A stretch of 8,230 bases of DNA from Paludibacter sp. UBA5753 (GCA_002427615.1 DIFH01000108.1:1-8230); one strand, 5' to 3'; shown: positions 1-7,341, counted from the first letter of the stretch. The notes: generated by a model from the sequence alone, not told the origin. Made by a program: numbers and translations.

Positions 1-177
1 AGTACCTTTGGTATCTGGAACAACGTTCGGTGATGGCGTTCCGGTCAGTCCCAGTTGTGACTTGCTCTCAAAAGTTAGTACCTTTGGTATCTGGAACAAC
101 CAGCACACGCATTACTATCACCCTCCTCCGGTTGTGACTTGCTCTCAAAAGTTAGTACCTTTGGTATCTGGAACAAC
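1..177 (+). CRISPR. Type II-C CRISPR array, right-hand end (2 full repeats, 1 partial, 2 spacers)
   Basis: The repeat is 47 bp, starts GTTGTGACTTGC and ends CTGGAACAAC. Complete identical copies lie at 54-100 and 131-177, and the last 24 bases of another copy at 1-24. Spacers are 25-53 (29 bp) and 101-130 (30 bp). A 47-bp repeat with ~30-bp spacers is typical of Bacteroidota type II-C loci. Strand is set by the tracrRNA at 6787-6873: its anti-repeat pairs with repeat bases 1-7 and 12-21, so crRNAs read left to right as spacer followed by the start of the repeat. The array runs off the left edge, so its full length and its far flank are unseen. The last repeat is not degenerate. Neither spacer visibly matches anything else in the window. 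Confidence 0.97.
55..86 (+). promoter_or_regulatory. Putative promoter inside the CRISPR repeat
   Basis: Within the repeat, TTG (55-57) is followed after 21 bases by TACCTTTG (79-86). This matches the Bacteroidetes promoter pattern of a TTG/TTTG -33 box and a TAnnTTTG -7 box. The same pair occurs at 132-134 and 156-163, and the -7 box of the cut repeat is at 3-10. Transcription would start about 5 bases past the box, still in the repeat and just before each spacer. Repeat-embedded promoters are known in the type II-C array of Neisseria meningitidis; applying this here is inference. Confidence 0.5.
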
Positions 178-253
178 CGAATCTGTATATTCCGTTATTT
201 ATAAGTTATTTACAACGAAAATTGCAATTAAAAAAAGATGTTGTTCCGAACAT

Positions 254-288
254 GAAATCCTGCTTTAACTGCAGGATTTCTGTTTTCT
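254..288. terminator. Hairpin terminator between the convergent array and cas2
   Basis: A perfect 10-bp stem (254-263 with 271-280) encloses a 7-base loop. On the plus strand it is followed by TGTTTTCT, so it fits best as an intrinsic terminator for array transcripts. On the minus strand it lies 6 bases past the cas2 stop codon but has no long U run after it, so it would be a weaker end for the cas operon. The stretch 178-253 is AT-rich and shows no gene. Confidence 0.65.
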
Positions 289-619
289 AAAACAGTTCTA
301 ATTGCTGGTAAGGCACGGTTACTTCTTTTTCCTTTTTCCCGATAAACAATTCCATGTTGCCGAATTGTTTATCGGTAATGCACAGAATACCGATCTGCCC
401 GTTGGGCGGAAGATTGTTTTTCACGCGCTGAATATGCACATCAGCGTTTTCACGACTGGCGCAATGTCGTAAATAGATGGAGAACTGAAACATGGTAAAT
501 CCGTCTTTGATGAGTTTGTCTCGAAAAGTTGTATAGATTTTACGTTCTTTCTTTGTCTGTGTAGGGAGATCAAAAAGTACAAGTACCCACATAATTCTGT
601 ATTCGCTAAAACGTTGCAT
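287..619 (-). CDS. cas2: CRISPR-associated endonuclease Cas2 (type II-C)
   Basis: Cas2 is the small ferredoxin-fold subunit that bridges two Cas1 dimers in the spacer-integration complex. The 110-residue protein has the usual length. Its first beta strand carries the family signature LVLFDLPTQTKKER (about residues 13-26, with the conserved Asp at 17), followed by GFTMFQFSIYLRHCASRE (about 40-57) and the type II-type ending ILCITDKQFGNMELF. The start at 619 is chosen because the short leader before MWVLVLFDL (SEYRI) is shared with type II Cas2 proteins from Bacteroidota, as I recall them. It begins 15 bases after the cas1 stop codon on the same strand, so the two genes are almost certainly co-transcribed. 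It is the last gene of the operon, with a hairpin just beyond its stop codon. Confidence 0.95.
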   Translation of the reverse strand: MQRFSEYRIMWVLVLFDLPTQTKKERKIYTTFRDKLIKDGFTMFQFSIYLRHCASRENADVHIQRVKNNLPPNGQIGILCITDKQFGNMELFIGKKEKEVTVPYQQLELF

Positions 620-634
620 AAGTTATAGAGTCTT

Positions 635-1570
635 TTATTCAAACGAAGGATATTTGATTTTCCTGACTTCACCAGCAAAACACTTATACAGTGAAGCGGT
701 TGTCATGCCTACTGCAACCATAAGAGGACTCCTTTGTCCGTTAATGATAACATCCAGAACCGGAACATTCAATAGTTCGGCTTTCACGTCTTTAGTTATT
801 TCTGATAAATCGTCTGTTTTTTGCATTAGCTCGATAATCAGTTTATCCACGAACGGCCGATAAGGCTCCATTACATCATCAGCCAGACAATAAGCGTTAT
901 ATTTGTTCCGATGATGAATACCCAAAGTAGGGAGCAGCCCGCTGGCAACCAATGAACGTGCAACAACCGCCCTTAAGACGGCATATCCGTAATTCAATAA
1001 GTTGTTGGGCGGAATGCCGTCCCGGTTCCTGGAAAATCCGGGTGTCTGCGGAAAGATATTTGCCCAGTAATATACGGCGGCACGTGCTTCATAGTTATCT
1101 GGATCGCCGCTTTTTACTTCCGAAGCCCATATTTGCATATTCTTTACCACCTCGCCGGTAGCCGAATGAAGCAAATGAGCCTGATTTTGTATCTTTGCCT
1201 GAACGGTTAATTGCCACAAATTTTTTTTTAACGGAACGGATGCTTCCAGTTGATGTTTAAATCGCTCTGTTTGAGTCGTGTTGTAGGACAGGGGTAACAT
1301 CAAACCTACAGGCATCCGGCTACTGTCGCAGGTAATGAGTGCGACGTTGTTGTCCAATAGTTTTTCAATGACGCCATGTGTAATGGTTATTTGCTTGTTA
1401 TCCAAAATCACCACGCCGATATCTTCTATGGGAACAGTTTTCACTGCATCATCTTTAAATGTTTCGGGCAGTGTTTCGTTTTTCACTACTTCCGGCAATT
1501 GAATAACCAATTGTTCTTTCCGAAGGGATAAATAGGCCGGATTTCCGAAGTAAAGCGTACGTTTAATCAT
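635..1570 (-). CDS. cas1: CRISPR-associated integrase Cas1 (type II-C)
   Basis: Cas1 is the metal-dependent integrase that, with Cas2, inserts new spacers at the array leader. At 311 residues it has normal length for type II Cas1. The N-terminal beta domain begins MIKRTLYFGNPAYLSL. The catalytic triad can be placed by comparison with Streptococcus pyogenes Cas1: Glu161 in DPDNYEARAA, His220 in LGIHHRNKYN, and Glu235 in DDVMEPYRPFVD. The NYGYAVLRA helix (about 193-201) is also present, so the gene looks intact. Its ATG overlaps the TGA of the upstream frame (ATGA at 1570-1567), which suggests translational coupling to the broken DUF6155-like gene. Cas1 is clearly richer in GC than cas9 (about 48-50% in the lines I counted). 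Confidence 0.97.
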   Translation of the reverse strand: MIKRTLYFGNPAYLSLRKEQLVIQLPEVVKNETLPETFKDDAVKTVPIEDIGVVILDNKQITITHGVIEKLLDNNVALITCDSSRMPVGLMLPLSYNTTQTERFKHQLEASVPLKKNLWQLTVQAKIQNQAHLLHSATGEVVKNMQIWASEVKSGDPDNYEARAAVYYWANIFPQTPGFSRNRDGIPPNNLLNYGYAVLRAVVARSLVASGLLPTLGIHHRNKYNAYCLADDVMEPYRPFVDKLIIELMQKTDDLSEITKDVKAELLNVPVLDVIINGQRSPLMVAVGMTTASLYKCFAGEVRKIKYPSFE

Positions 1571-2233
1571 AACTGTTTCTTTTTCATAAATATACCACCC
1601 CGCTCCTTATCGACAACACAACATTCGTAAGCTCGAACGCCCCTACGAGGAGAATTAACCACAGACATGGTATTGTAATCTTCAAAATCTTCACACGTTT
1701 TCATATTTTCTTTTGCATATCGATCACAAAACATGCTGTCTTCGTTCCATCCGTAAGCGGTACAAATTTGAATAGCAGGTGCTGTTTCACAGTATCGCAC
1801 AGCCATTCAAATGGTACGTTGCGCGAGAACTCTTATTTGGTCACAACATTTGAACCATATAACCCTAAAAAAGGCGTCGATATATTCCATTGGTTTCCAA
1901 TAGTCTCCGTAACAAAACGTCGGCTCGTATGCGTTCTTTGACAAATACAGCATCATATCGGCTAATTCTTCGATTGAAGGTTGCAAAATTGCGGAAATCT
2001 GAAATAGCGCGTTTGGCAAAATTTCTCCCGCCGCATTCAGGATATTCCACATTAAACTCACTGCGGATAAGCTTTTTGAACTTTTCAGCCAAGACCTTTT
2101 TATTTTTCGGATTGAGATAAAAATCGGAAGACTCTTTCACAGATTTGTTTTTATTGTACAAATCCGAAATTTGATCTACCAATTGTTCTTTGGGGAGGCG
2201 TTGGAATTCTTTTTTTAACCGGGTCTTAGACAT
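1567..2233 (-). pseudogene. Broken DUF6155-like gene between cas9 and cas1
   Basis: The reading frame starting at 2233 (MSKTRLKKEFQRLPKEQLVD) resembles the start of DUF6155 proteins, small Bacteroidota proteins of unknown function. The family pattern includes DLYNKNKSVKE, a FYLNPKNKK stretch and KRAISDFRNF. Near 1990 that frame stops making sense, and the family-like sequence continues in the neighbouring frame as PSIEELADMMLYLSKNAYEP and then YGDYW. This fits a one-base insertion in or beside the T-run of AATTTTGCAACC. A second lesion is an in-frame TGA at 1809-1807, directly followed by ATG; the same frame then continues with AYGWNEDSMF, where DUF6155 proteins have a GYG/GWG motif. It then stays open to the ATGA overlap with cas1. 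The start lies 5 bases after the cas9 stop codon, so the gene sits inside the cas operon. Joined, the product would be about 180-220 residues, against roughly 170 for the family. Sequencing errors could mimic the lesions. Family assignment is from memory of sequence patterns. Confidence 0.65.
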
Positions 2234-2238
2234 GGCTG

Positions 2239-5200
2239 TTAGTATTTAAAAGTCATTGTTCCGTCCAAATTCATTTCGAAATCTTTGCCTTCGATAATGA
2301 AATTAAAATTGGAAGGTGCTAGTAACAAACGAGGAGCTACAAAATCGGGGCTGAATTTAGCGAATCCGTTTTTTTGCCTTTTTCCAGTTGGCTTTCCATC
2401 AAACCAAATTGTCTTTTCAGGGAAATCTGCTAACAATTTTTTATCATCTCTTGCATCTAAATGATGATAAAACTGTATTCGTCCATCCTCTGAACTAAAG
2501 ATTCTATTCATTTTGTAAATTCTTTTTGATAGTTCATTATTGGATAATTCTTTTAATTCTTCTTTATCTTTTCCAAAAAAAATAACTTTTGTTTCTGGCT
2601 TTAAAATTGCATATAATGGGATATCAATTTTGTTTCTACCTCGACCAATCTGTTTGTTTGGTTCAAAAAAATCGTTGACCGTTTTCGGATTATTTGTCTT
2701 TAAGATTAATGCAACATCAAATAAGTTCCTACATTCAAATCCTTTTTCTTTATTCTTTCCATCCCAGTACAAAGCATATAAAGTATTTTCAGCATTTTCC
2801 GAATAATAAGTCTGTTTATATTCTTTATCTGACAAATAAGTTTGTTTTTTGATAGATAAGGGATTTTTGATGGAAGTATAGCATCTAATATGCCTTATTC
2901 GATTAACTCTATTTCCTTTTTTGTCAATCATCCAAAAACCTTCTTCACAGGCATCCTTGAAGGTTTTTCCCTCACATTGTTTTTCAATAATTTCAAATAA
3001 ACTCTTATCAACAATACTGATTTTTAATTCGTCCAAAGTCTTAAATCCTTTATCTTGGTCGTTCTTTTTAAATTTGAGTTCTCGGCGAACAACATAAAAA
3101 ATTTGTTCATCCGATATTATTTTGCCGTTTTCATCTCTCAATAAACAGCCATTTTCATCTTTTTTTCCTTGTGTAATTGCCCCATAAAAAGTATCACCGT
3201 GCAACTGTCCTCTAATGCAGTCTCCTTTTATCCAATATTTTGGTATTTTTTCACCTTTGTCGTCCAATAAATATTTCCCATTCTCATCTTTTATTCCTAT
3301 AACTTTTCCTCTTTTCCTTGCTTTACGTTTGGCAGGTGTTAGTGTTTGATCTTTGGCGATGTGATTAATAAGAATATTTTCCTCGATATATTGCGCCAAA
3401 TTGGAAACATTTTTAATTTGACAAGTTCTGATTTCCTTCTGTAATTCTTGCTCCAAAACATCTGTATTTCGATTTAACTTATTCTCTTCTTGAATTTTAT
3501 AGAATAATTCAAGCATTTTGTCGCGTTTGGCTGCAACAGGAATTAACGAAAGGACTGCTGCATCAATGGCATGATGCGAATGTTTATCGCGACTTTTCTT
3601 TTCTTCAACCGACTGCACGCCAAGCATCTTTCTAAAATCGGCGGTTACACTTCCCTTTTGTACTTCCACTTTATTGAATACTGACTTCAAATAGTGGTAA
3701 GCGTATTTTGTAATTAATCGGGTATCATTCAATTGGCTGTGCTTAAATCCGCTTGTTACTTCTGTCATTGTAAAACGGCTTAACTTATCTCGCCAATAAT
3801 CCAATTCCATTTGCCATACATTTTTTTGGCGAATAGCATCGTCCTTATTTTCTTTGGTTTGCGCTTGCTTTGATTTGTATCTCCAAAATTCAACATTATT
3901 TTTTAGTTGCTCCACTTTTTGTTCCCATTTCTCTAAGCGGGGTTTAATGGCAGAGTACGATTGTCCATTGATAACTACTTCTTTATCATAATTTTCCAAT
4001 TGAGTTGGAATACGATTTTTCTTGATATGTCGATTGTAATAATAATCGCAGATTGTAAGATTTGCCAACGAATTATCAAAAGTTTGGCTTCGTGGAATGG
4101 TGTGTTCAAAGTCTGTTGCATTTTCATCAAACAAGTTAGAGATGTTGATGATTTTTCCAGTATAAAGGCATTCCATTCCTTGTTCCAACCATAATTTGTA
4201 TTTTGTTATATCTTTTTTGTATTGGAAGTCTTTTGTTTTTCCGATGAATTTCTTCTTTTTCTTGTTACCGCTATCTTCCTCTTCTTTTTCTGCATCATAG
4301 CGAACTTTATCAAAAAGATAGTCAGGATTTTGGTCGATTAGTAATCTCGCTTTATCTATATCATCGTCATTGCGCTCTTCGCCTCGAAGTTCTTTAATGG
4401 CTTTTGCAATCTCCTTATTTTCTATTTCCCGCTCTCTTTGATATTTATCTATTGCCCAACGCATATTGGCATCATTCAAATCACGTGCTGTTTCAACAAC
4501 AATACGAGTTTCTTCGTCAATTATCCCCTCGTTTATGAAATGATTTACAAGTTTGCGAAGTTGGTGTAACGTACGCATTGCCATTGGATTTTTGAATGCG
4601 CCAATAACAGGGCTTTCCAAAAGTTTTAATCCGACGTCTTTGTCTGTTTTCGCAGGTTTATAAAACTCTACCATTGAGGGGTGGTAAAGTTTATTCAATT
4701 TTTTGCAGGCATCGCATCTGCAAGGTAAATCTTCGTTTTGAGGATTGACAAAATTGTTATCACAATGTAAAGTCTGAAAATTATTAGAAAGATAAGTTTT
4801 CAGTGTTTCTCCCGATTTTGGTAAATGAAAATAATCACGTCGGGAGGTGGAAAAAAATTGTTGGTATTTATCAGCAACCTGTTCCAAGATTTTATTTTTA
4901 TTTTCTTGAGTTTCCTTTTCCCAAGAATTTTCTCCAAATGAATCCCGCGTATACATCTCAATATCTTTCAAATCGAGTTCATCTAATTGATATTCATTAT
5001 TTTTATAGGCAAATTGTTCTTCGTGTTCTAAAGATTTATAGGCAGAAATTAAATTATTGACTATATTCAAAATTCGCTTCTCTTCTCTATTTTCATTAAT
5101 CAAACTGCTAATGGATCTCAAAATATCCTTTTCATTTTCTTTCCATATATCTTCACCTAAAATTTCTGGAATTTTCCCCAATAATGCTGATTCGGTATAA

Positions 5201-6732
5201 ATAAAACCTTTATATAATTCATTTTCAGCCTTTGGTTCTAAAAATTGATTGATATTACGTATTGCTTTCAGACTCAACAAACTATATCCTTGTGGAATGG
5301 CAATCCAAAGATTTACGAATGATTTGATTTGTTTATCGTTATAATTAAGTTTTGTTTTTGCAAATTCTGTAACAAGTTCCTCATCGTCAAACGAAAAACA
5401 AATATGCCAGATATCCTCCATTGAATATACTATGGTGTGTTCCTTACCATTTTTATCTTTTCTTTTCTCCGAAGTAATATACTCAAAATTTCGCCAATCA
5501 TCGCCAAGTAAGTTTTTCAATCTTCCTGTAACTGGACAGCCTGCAACATTGGTTTTGTCACTGTAGTTTATAGTACTATCACAAGCTTTCTGTTCTTTTG
5601 ATAACGGTTTCCCAATTTCTTTTTCAAGCCATTGGCGGATTTCTTCAAATTTAAAATTTGATCTTGTCAGTAAAAATCTTTCATCGTAGAGTTTAATTTT
5701 TTGCTCAACTGTTAAATCCTTCCATTCATCATTCGTGTAACTTCTGTACTGAATATTGTTGATAAAAGAAAATGCACGAAATTTTTCAAATTCAGGATGA
5801 CTTATAGGACAACGAGGTTTTATCGGTTCTAACGTACATTTACCAACCAATCCTTTTTGAGAACGCAAGGGACGTTTATAAAATATACTACCGTCTTTTC
5901 TGTCGCTGTATATTTTGTGAAAAAAATCGCTATTAATATCCAAACCATTCTGAAAACCAAAAATATACTTTACCTCTTCTTTATATTGCGATCGAACTGC
6001 CTGATAAATGCTTGCGCGAACTCTGACTCCTTCATTTTCCAATTTAGCTAAAGCACAGCCAACAGTTTTCATATTATGCTCCGACATATACGTCATTAAA
6101 TCTTTGGACCTTATACCTTCTGATTTTTTTAGGGTAGTGATATCCAATTCTATCGGATTGCTGATATCTTTTATTACGTCTTCCTGTTCTTTGAGTGTTT
6201 CACCTTTACTGCTTTTAAAACCTCGCCTTTGCGCAATATGATACAATGCACGACCTAACTTGTACTTATTGATTTCTTTCGTAAAATCCAATTGCGTCGT
6301 TGCTAATTCTGATCGTAATTGATACGGACTAGAATAATCCGGCTTATCATCCCCATCAAAATCTAACCGCACCCATTGTTCAAATTCCAAAGCATCAATT
6401 GGATATTGACGTTTCAATCCTTTTTCTTTGTCATATTTCCTCCATTTATCCAAATGCTCCATGGACAAAGGACAGAAACCATATTCTATCAACACCCTTA
6501 GTGTTTCCCAAATTCTGTACCTCCTTACTTGATAAAGTCGTCGGGAAGAACGATGCTTAGTTCTTTCAGCTGCATATGAAAATTCACCGGTTTGACTATT
6601 ACCAACTCCTTTCTTGAAAATAATGGACCCAAAATTATCCAATTGTTCAATTAGCTCACTCCCATTGTCAGTATTTCTAATCGTATAGCCGATCGATGCC
6701 GTTCCTAAATCTAAACTAAAAGTTTTAGCCAT
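2239..6732 (-). CDS. cas9: CRISPR-associated endonuclease Cas9 (type II-C)
   Basis: Cas9 is the RNA-guided double-strand DNA nuclease, loaded with crRNA and tracrRNA. The 1497-residue protein is at the long end for Bacteroidota type II-C. RuvC-I is at the N-terminus (SLDLGTASIGY, Asp8). The Arg-rich bridge helix is at about 55-85 (RTKHRSSRRLYQVRRYR), and HIAQRRGFKSS (165-175) follows. RuvC-II is IVVETAR with Glu747. HNH spans about 850-910 with DFEHTIPRS (His877), Asn891 and Asn900. A long charged helical linker lies at 930-985. RuvC-III is HSHHAIDAAV with His1054 and Asp1057. The C-terminal WED/PAM-interacting part begins after about 1070 and contains GQLHGDTFYGAI and the ending SNFNFIIEGKDF. 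All expected catalytic residues are present. A Cys cluster (657, 671, 673, 676) could bind zinc. The start is fixed by Asp8 and by the tracrRNA just upstream. No Shine-Dalgarno is visible, as is usual in this phylum. It is first in the operon and AT-rich compared with cas1. Confidence 0.98.
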   Translation of the reverse strand: MAKTFSLDLGTASIGYTIRNTDNGSELIEQLDNFGSIIFKKGVGNSQTGEFSYAAERTKHRSSRRLYQVRRYRIWETLRVLIEYGFCPLSMEHLDKWRKYDKEKGLKRQYPIDALEFEQWVRLDFDGDDKPDYSSPYQLRSELATTQLDFTKEINKYKLGRALYHIAQRRGFKSSKGETLKEQEDVIKDISNPIELDITTLKKSEGIRSKDLMTYMSEHNMKTVGCALAKLENEGVRVRASIYQAVRSQYKEEVKYIFGFQNGLDINSDFFHKIYSDRKDGSIFYKRPLRSQKGLVGKCTLEPIKPRCPISHPEFEKFRAFSFINNIQYRSYTNDEWKDLTVEQKIKLYDERFLLTRSNFKFEEIRQWLEKEIGKPLSKEQKACDSTINYSDKTNVAGCPVTGRLKNLLGDDWRNFEYITSEKRKDKNGKEHTIVYSMEDIWHICFSFDDEELVTEFAKTKLNYNDKQIKSFVNLWIAIPQGYSLLSLKAIRNINQFLEPKAENELYKGFIYTESALLGKIPEILGEDIWKENEKDILRSISSLINENREEKRILNIVNNLISAYKSLEHEEQFAYKNNEYQLDELDLKDIEMYTRDSFGENSWEKETQENKNKILEQVADKYQQFFSTSRRDYFHLPKSGETLKTYLSNNFQTLHCDNNFVNPQNEDLPCRCDACKKLNKLYHPSMVEFYKPAKTDKDVGLKLLESPVIGAFKNPMAMRTLHQLRKLVNHFINEGIIDEETRIVVETARDLNDANMRWAIDKYQREREIENKEIAKAIKELRGEERNDDDIDKARLLIDQNPDYLFDKVRYDAEKEEEDSGNKKKKKFIGKTKDFQYKKDITKYKLWLEQGMECLYTGKIINISNLFDENATDFEHTIPRSQTFDNSLANLTICDYYYNRHIKKNRIPTQLENYDKEVVINGQSYSAIKPRLEKWEQKVEQLKNNVEFWRYKSKQAQTKENKDDAIRQKNVWQMELDYWRDKLSRFTMTEVTSGFKHSQLNDTRLITKYAYHYLKSVFNKVEVQKGSVTADFRKMLGVQSVEEKKSRDKHSHHAIDAAVLSLIPVAAKRDKMLELFYKIQEENKLNRNTDVLEQELQKEIRTCQIKNVSNLAQYIEENILINHIAKDQTLTPAKRKARKRGKVIGIKDENGKYLLDDKGEKIPKYWIKGDCIRGQLHGDTFYGAITQGKKDENGCLLRDENGKIISDEQIFYVVRRELKFKKNDQDKGFKTLDELKISIVDKSLFEIIEKQCEGKTFKDACEEGFWMIDKKGNRVNRIRHIRCYTSIKNPLSIKKQTYLSDKEYKQTYYSENAENTLYALYWDGKNKEKGFECRNLFDVALILKTNNPKTVNDFFEPNKQIGRGRNKIDIPLYAILKPETKVIFFGKDKEELKELSNNELSKRIYKMNRIFSSEDGRIQFYHHLDARDDKKLLADFPEKTIWFDGKPTGKRQKNGFAKFSPDFVAPRLLLAPSNFNFIIEGKDFEMNLDGTMTFKY

Positions 6733-6749
6733 AAATTTATCGTTATTAT

Positions 6750-6780
6750 TTTGTGTATATTAATATTTTGCTTACTTTTG
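6750..6780 (+). promoter_or_regulatory. tracrRNA promoter (Bacteroidetes type)
   Basis: TTTG (6750-6753) is followed after 19 bases by TACTTTTG (6773-6780), a full match to the Bacteroidetes TTTG and TAnnTTTG promoter boxes. Transcription would start near 6785-6788, just before the anti-repeat. The boxes lie in the 5' untranslated region of the divergent cas9 gene. Confidence 0.75.
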
Positions 6781-6786
6781 AACCTG

Positions 6787-6819
6787 AAAAAATACATTCT
6801 TTTGAGAGACTTTTCACAA
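6787..6819 (-). promoter_or_regulatory. Possible cas9 promoter within the tracrRNA anti-repeat
   Basis: Read on the minus strand, the anti-repeat has TTG (6819-6817), 22 bases, then TATTTTTT (6794-6787), one mismatch from TAnnTTTG. This is the same box pair as in the CRISPR repeat (spacing 21), with one extra base where the anti-repeat has its internal bulge. A start near 6780 would leave a leader of about 50 bases before the cas9 ATG. No other better-placed match was found between 6733 and 6800. Confidence 0.35.
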
Positions 6820-6846
6820 TAAGGCTATAAGCCGAAGATTTCTTAG

Positions 6847-6873
6847 TCCCACGTACTTCCGTGGGATTTTTTT
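6847..6873 (+). terminator. Intrinsic terminator of the tracrRNA
   Basis: TCCCACG (6847-6853) and CGTGGGA (6860-6866) form a perfect 7-bp GC-rich stem with a 6-base loop, followed by TTTTTTT (6867-6873). In the folded guide complex it would also be the last tracrRNA hairpin. Confidence 0.95.
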
Positions 6874-6894
6874 ATTATGTAATCCCTTAGCTAG

Positions 6895-6925
6895 CAAATT
6901 TAGAATTAATATTTTTAGTTAACAA
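6895..6925 (-). promoter_or_regulatory. Possible upstream promoter towards cas9, antisense to the tracrRNA
   Basis: On the minus strand TTG (6925-6923) is followed after 20 bases by TAAATTTG (6902-6895), an exact TAnnTTTG box. A transcript starting near 6889 would cross the whole tracrRNA in antisense and reach cas9 after about 155 bases. It also lies just downstream of the transposase remnant, so it may have come with that element. In AT-rich DNA such a match can arise by chance. Confidence 0.35.
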
Positions 6926-6954
6926 GTTATTACTAAAAAAATCATTTAATAGAG

Positions 6955-7341
6955 TCAAGCAGCAATGGCTACGAACTCAAGGAGTTCTTTAACAAGTTTT
7001 TCATTTAATCTTCTGTCCGGTTTAATTCCAGACACGCAAATAAATCGTTCAAACAGACAATCGTTGTGTATCAACGTTTTACATGAGGCCACCGAAAAGG
7101 GGATGCCTCTTCCTTTTGATAGCACGTTTGTCAGGTTGAGTGAGGTAAGAGATGCATTAAAGTTGAACGATAGCTTTGCTACGTCCCTTGCCTGGGATTG
7201 CATTAGTCCGGTGAAGCCTTTGACATCCCTGAAACGAAATTCGATTTGAAATCGGTTGCGGTAATACTCTATGACATCCTTCCCGCTCATTTCCGGGTTA
7301 GTAGAGAAGAACAGCTTGGAATTTTTCCCCTTTGGAATCCT
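6955..7341 (-). mobile_element. IS4-family transposase, C-terminal remnant
   Basis: From about residue 111 of the 238-residue open frame that starts at 7671, the sequence reads PKGKNSKLFFSTNPEMSGKDVIEYY and then RNRFQIEFRFRDVKGFTGL. This contains the IS4 signature Y-(2)-R-(3)-E-(6)-K: Tyr137, Arg140, Glu144, Lys151. Glu144 is the last acid of the DDE catalytic triad. The N-terminal half of the transposase, with the two Asp residues, is missing, so the fragment cannot transpose by itself. The frame stays open to TGA at 6955, which is probably the native C-terminus. I could not find convincing terminal inverted repeats or a target duplication. Upstream the frame is continuous with a cas6-like N-terminus, so the junction (about 7335-7350) is a deletion or recombination scar. 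Confidence 0.85.

Larger units (their letters stand above)
6787..6873 (+). ncRNA. tracrRNA of the type II-C system
   Basis: The anti-repeat is in two blocks. CTTTTGAGAG (6799-6808) is the exact complement of repeat bases 12-21. TCACAAT (6814-6820) complements repeat bases 7-1, with a G-U pair at the end. Between them an internal bulge sets ACTTT against CTTG. The nexus hairpin GGCT-ATA-AGCC (6823-6833) follows, then a stretch ending in a terminator hairpin (6847-6866) and seven T. The order anti-repeat, nexus, terminator is the standard tracrRNA layout. The RNA would be about 85-90 bases long, transcribed away from cas9. The exact 5' end is inferred from the promoter boxes. Confidence 0.93.

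Noticed and set aside
240..247. GTTGTTCC, reverse complement of the repeat end, as a degenerate inverted repeat unit
   Set aside because: Only 8 bases match, which is expected by chance here.
178..253. AT-rich flank as the array leader
   Set aside because: tracrRNA-based orientation makes this the downstream side of the array, and the sequence alone cannot show where new spacers enter.
8..268. Plus-strand open frame of 86 codons
   Set aside because: It is a read-through of CRISPR repeats and spacers and shows the repeat translated several times; not a gene.
1807..1809. TGA read as selenocysteine, or programmed frameshifting near 1990
   Set aside because: No selenocysteine-insertion hairpin or typical slippery signal is apparent, and two lesions together fit decay or sequencing error better.
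1807..2061. Minus-strand open frame starting at 2061 as a separate gene
   Set aside because: Only the part after about 1990 resembles DUF6155, and it continues the upstream frame; it is better read as the second piece of one broken gene.
6914..6937. TTTAGT/ACTAAA inverted repeat as a terminator of the transposase remnant
   Set aside because: The stem is short and AT-only with an internal bulge, and no U run follows it on the minus strand.
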